From: Sipunculus nudus
Lineage: Eukaryota > Annelida > Sipuncula > Golfingiida > Sipunculidae
DNA length: 64,000 nt
Direction: 5' to 3'
Assembly: GCA_026874595.1 (NCBI GenBank)
Contig: CM049314.1
Span: 14,750,729-14,814,728 of the forward strand
How positions within the stretch are numbered: position 1 is the first letter of the stretch; each line of letters opens with the position of its first letter. Position numbers and translations under genes: made by a program. Positions 63,633 through 64,000 of this stretch are shown here, piece by piece. Under the pieces are notes generated by a model. The model was not told the DNA's origin and ran no database searches. It worked only from the letters and a program-made list of their open reading frames with translations.

Positions 63633-63728
63633 GTAAGTAATGTTTTTTATACATAGGAAGTTGTTTCATAAAATTTGTAAAGGGTAGAAGGATTGGATAA
63701 AATAATACCATACTAATCATTAGGCGAC

Positions 63729-63731
<3 letters not shown>

Positions 63732-63763
<32 letters not shown>
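63732..63763. repeat. CA microsatellite
   Basis: A 32-base AC dinucleotide run shortly after the last exon in view. Confidence 0.9.
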
Positions 63764-63765
<2 letters not shown>

Positions 63766-64000
63766 TTGACAGTTTTATCTCTATAACTAAACTTAGAACT
63801 GGTGGGACTCCTAAAACGGTCGAGCAAAGTAATTCAGTTATTTATTAACCTTGCTCTTGAAATATAATTAAATAAATGATTTGATTGTTTTATATAGCTA
63901 TGAAAAAGTTACACTATTTTAAGCACACATTAACAGTGAACAATTTTTAGCGGACTTATATTAAACTATATGACAATATCTCAAAAGTCTGTTTTTCTAT

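Overview
The window looks like a stretch of an invertebrate animal nuclear genome. It is AT-rich, with long introns, GT-AG splicing, TA, CT and CA microsatellites, and remnants of LINEs, tRNA-derived SINEs and terminal-inverted-repeat (TIR) elements. A mollusc or related lophotrochozoan is my best guess. That rests on the style of the interspersed repeats (for example around 41.8 kb) and on the protein type; it is inference.

I can support only one gene, on the + strand. It starts near 2.9 kb with a TATA box and a probable non-coding first exon, has its start codon at 5108, and leaves the right edge unfinished. I traced 44 coding exons from 5108 to 63632. They join in one open frame of 2340 codons plus one base, with no frame conflict at any junction. 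The product is a secreted modular protein: signal peptide; four near-identical beta/gamma-crystallin domains (A-D, 10.7-18.0 kb); then a large unit of short Cys exon, calcium-binding EGF, VWA, short Cys linker, beta/gamma-crystallin domains, VWD-C8-TIL-EGF and more beta/gamma-crystallin. The first unit (18.7-43.6 kb) has domains E and F before the VWD and G and H after it. The second (44.2-62.4 kb) has I before and J after. A third starts at 63591 and runs off the window. In total there are 10 beta/gamma-crystallin domains (20 Greek-key exons), two VWA domains with complete MIDAS residues, and two VWD domains with GDPH motifs.

Nearly every domain is flanked by phase-1 introns, so domains can be duplicated without breaking the frame. 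The sequence shows this process at several ages: a very recent duplication of A-D including introns, an intron deletion that took a linker microexon with it, a conversion-like tract between the two VWD modules 26 kb apart, and possible decayed crystallin exon pieces in an intron.

Layout: 1-2.8 kb upstream DNA with a retroposon-like insertion; 2.9-5.2 kb promoter, 5'UTR and signal exon; 5.2-10.7 kb first coding intron with a LINE remnant; 10.7-18.0 kb domains A-D; 18.7-43.6 kb unit 1; 44.2-62.4 kb unit 2; 63.6 kb start of unit 3. The introns hold a 1.5-kb Harbinger-like element, a 22-bp minisatellite, 25-bp and 30-bp tandem arrays, and LINE and SINE fragments. The domain set (VWD-C8-TIL, EGF, VWA) resembles extracellular matrix, mucus-network or bioadhesive proteins. 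Joining it to many beta/gamma-crystallin domains is the most unusual thing here.
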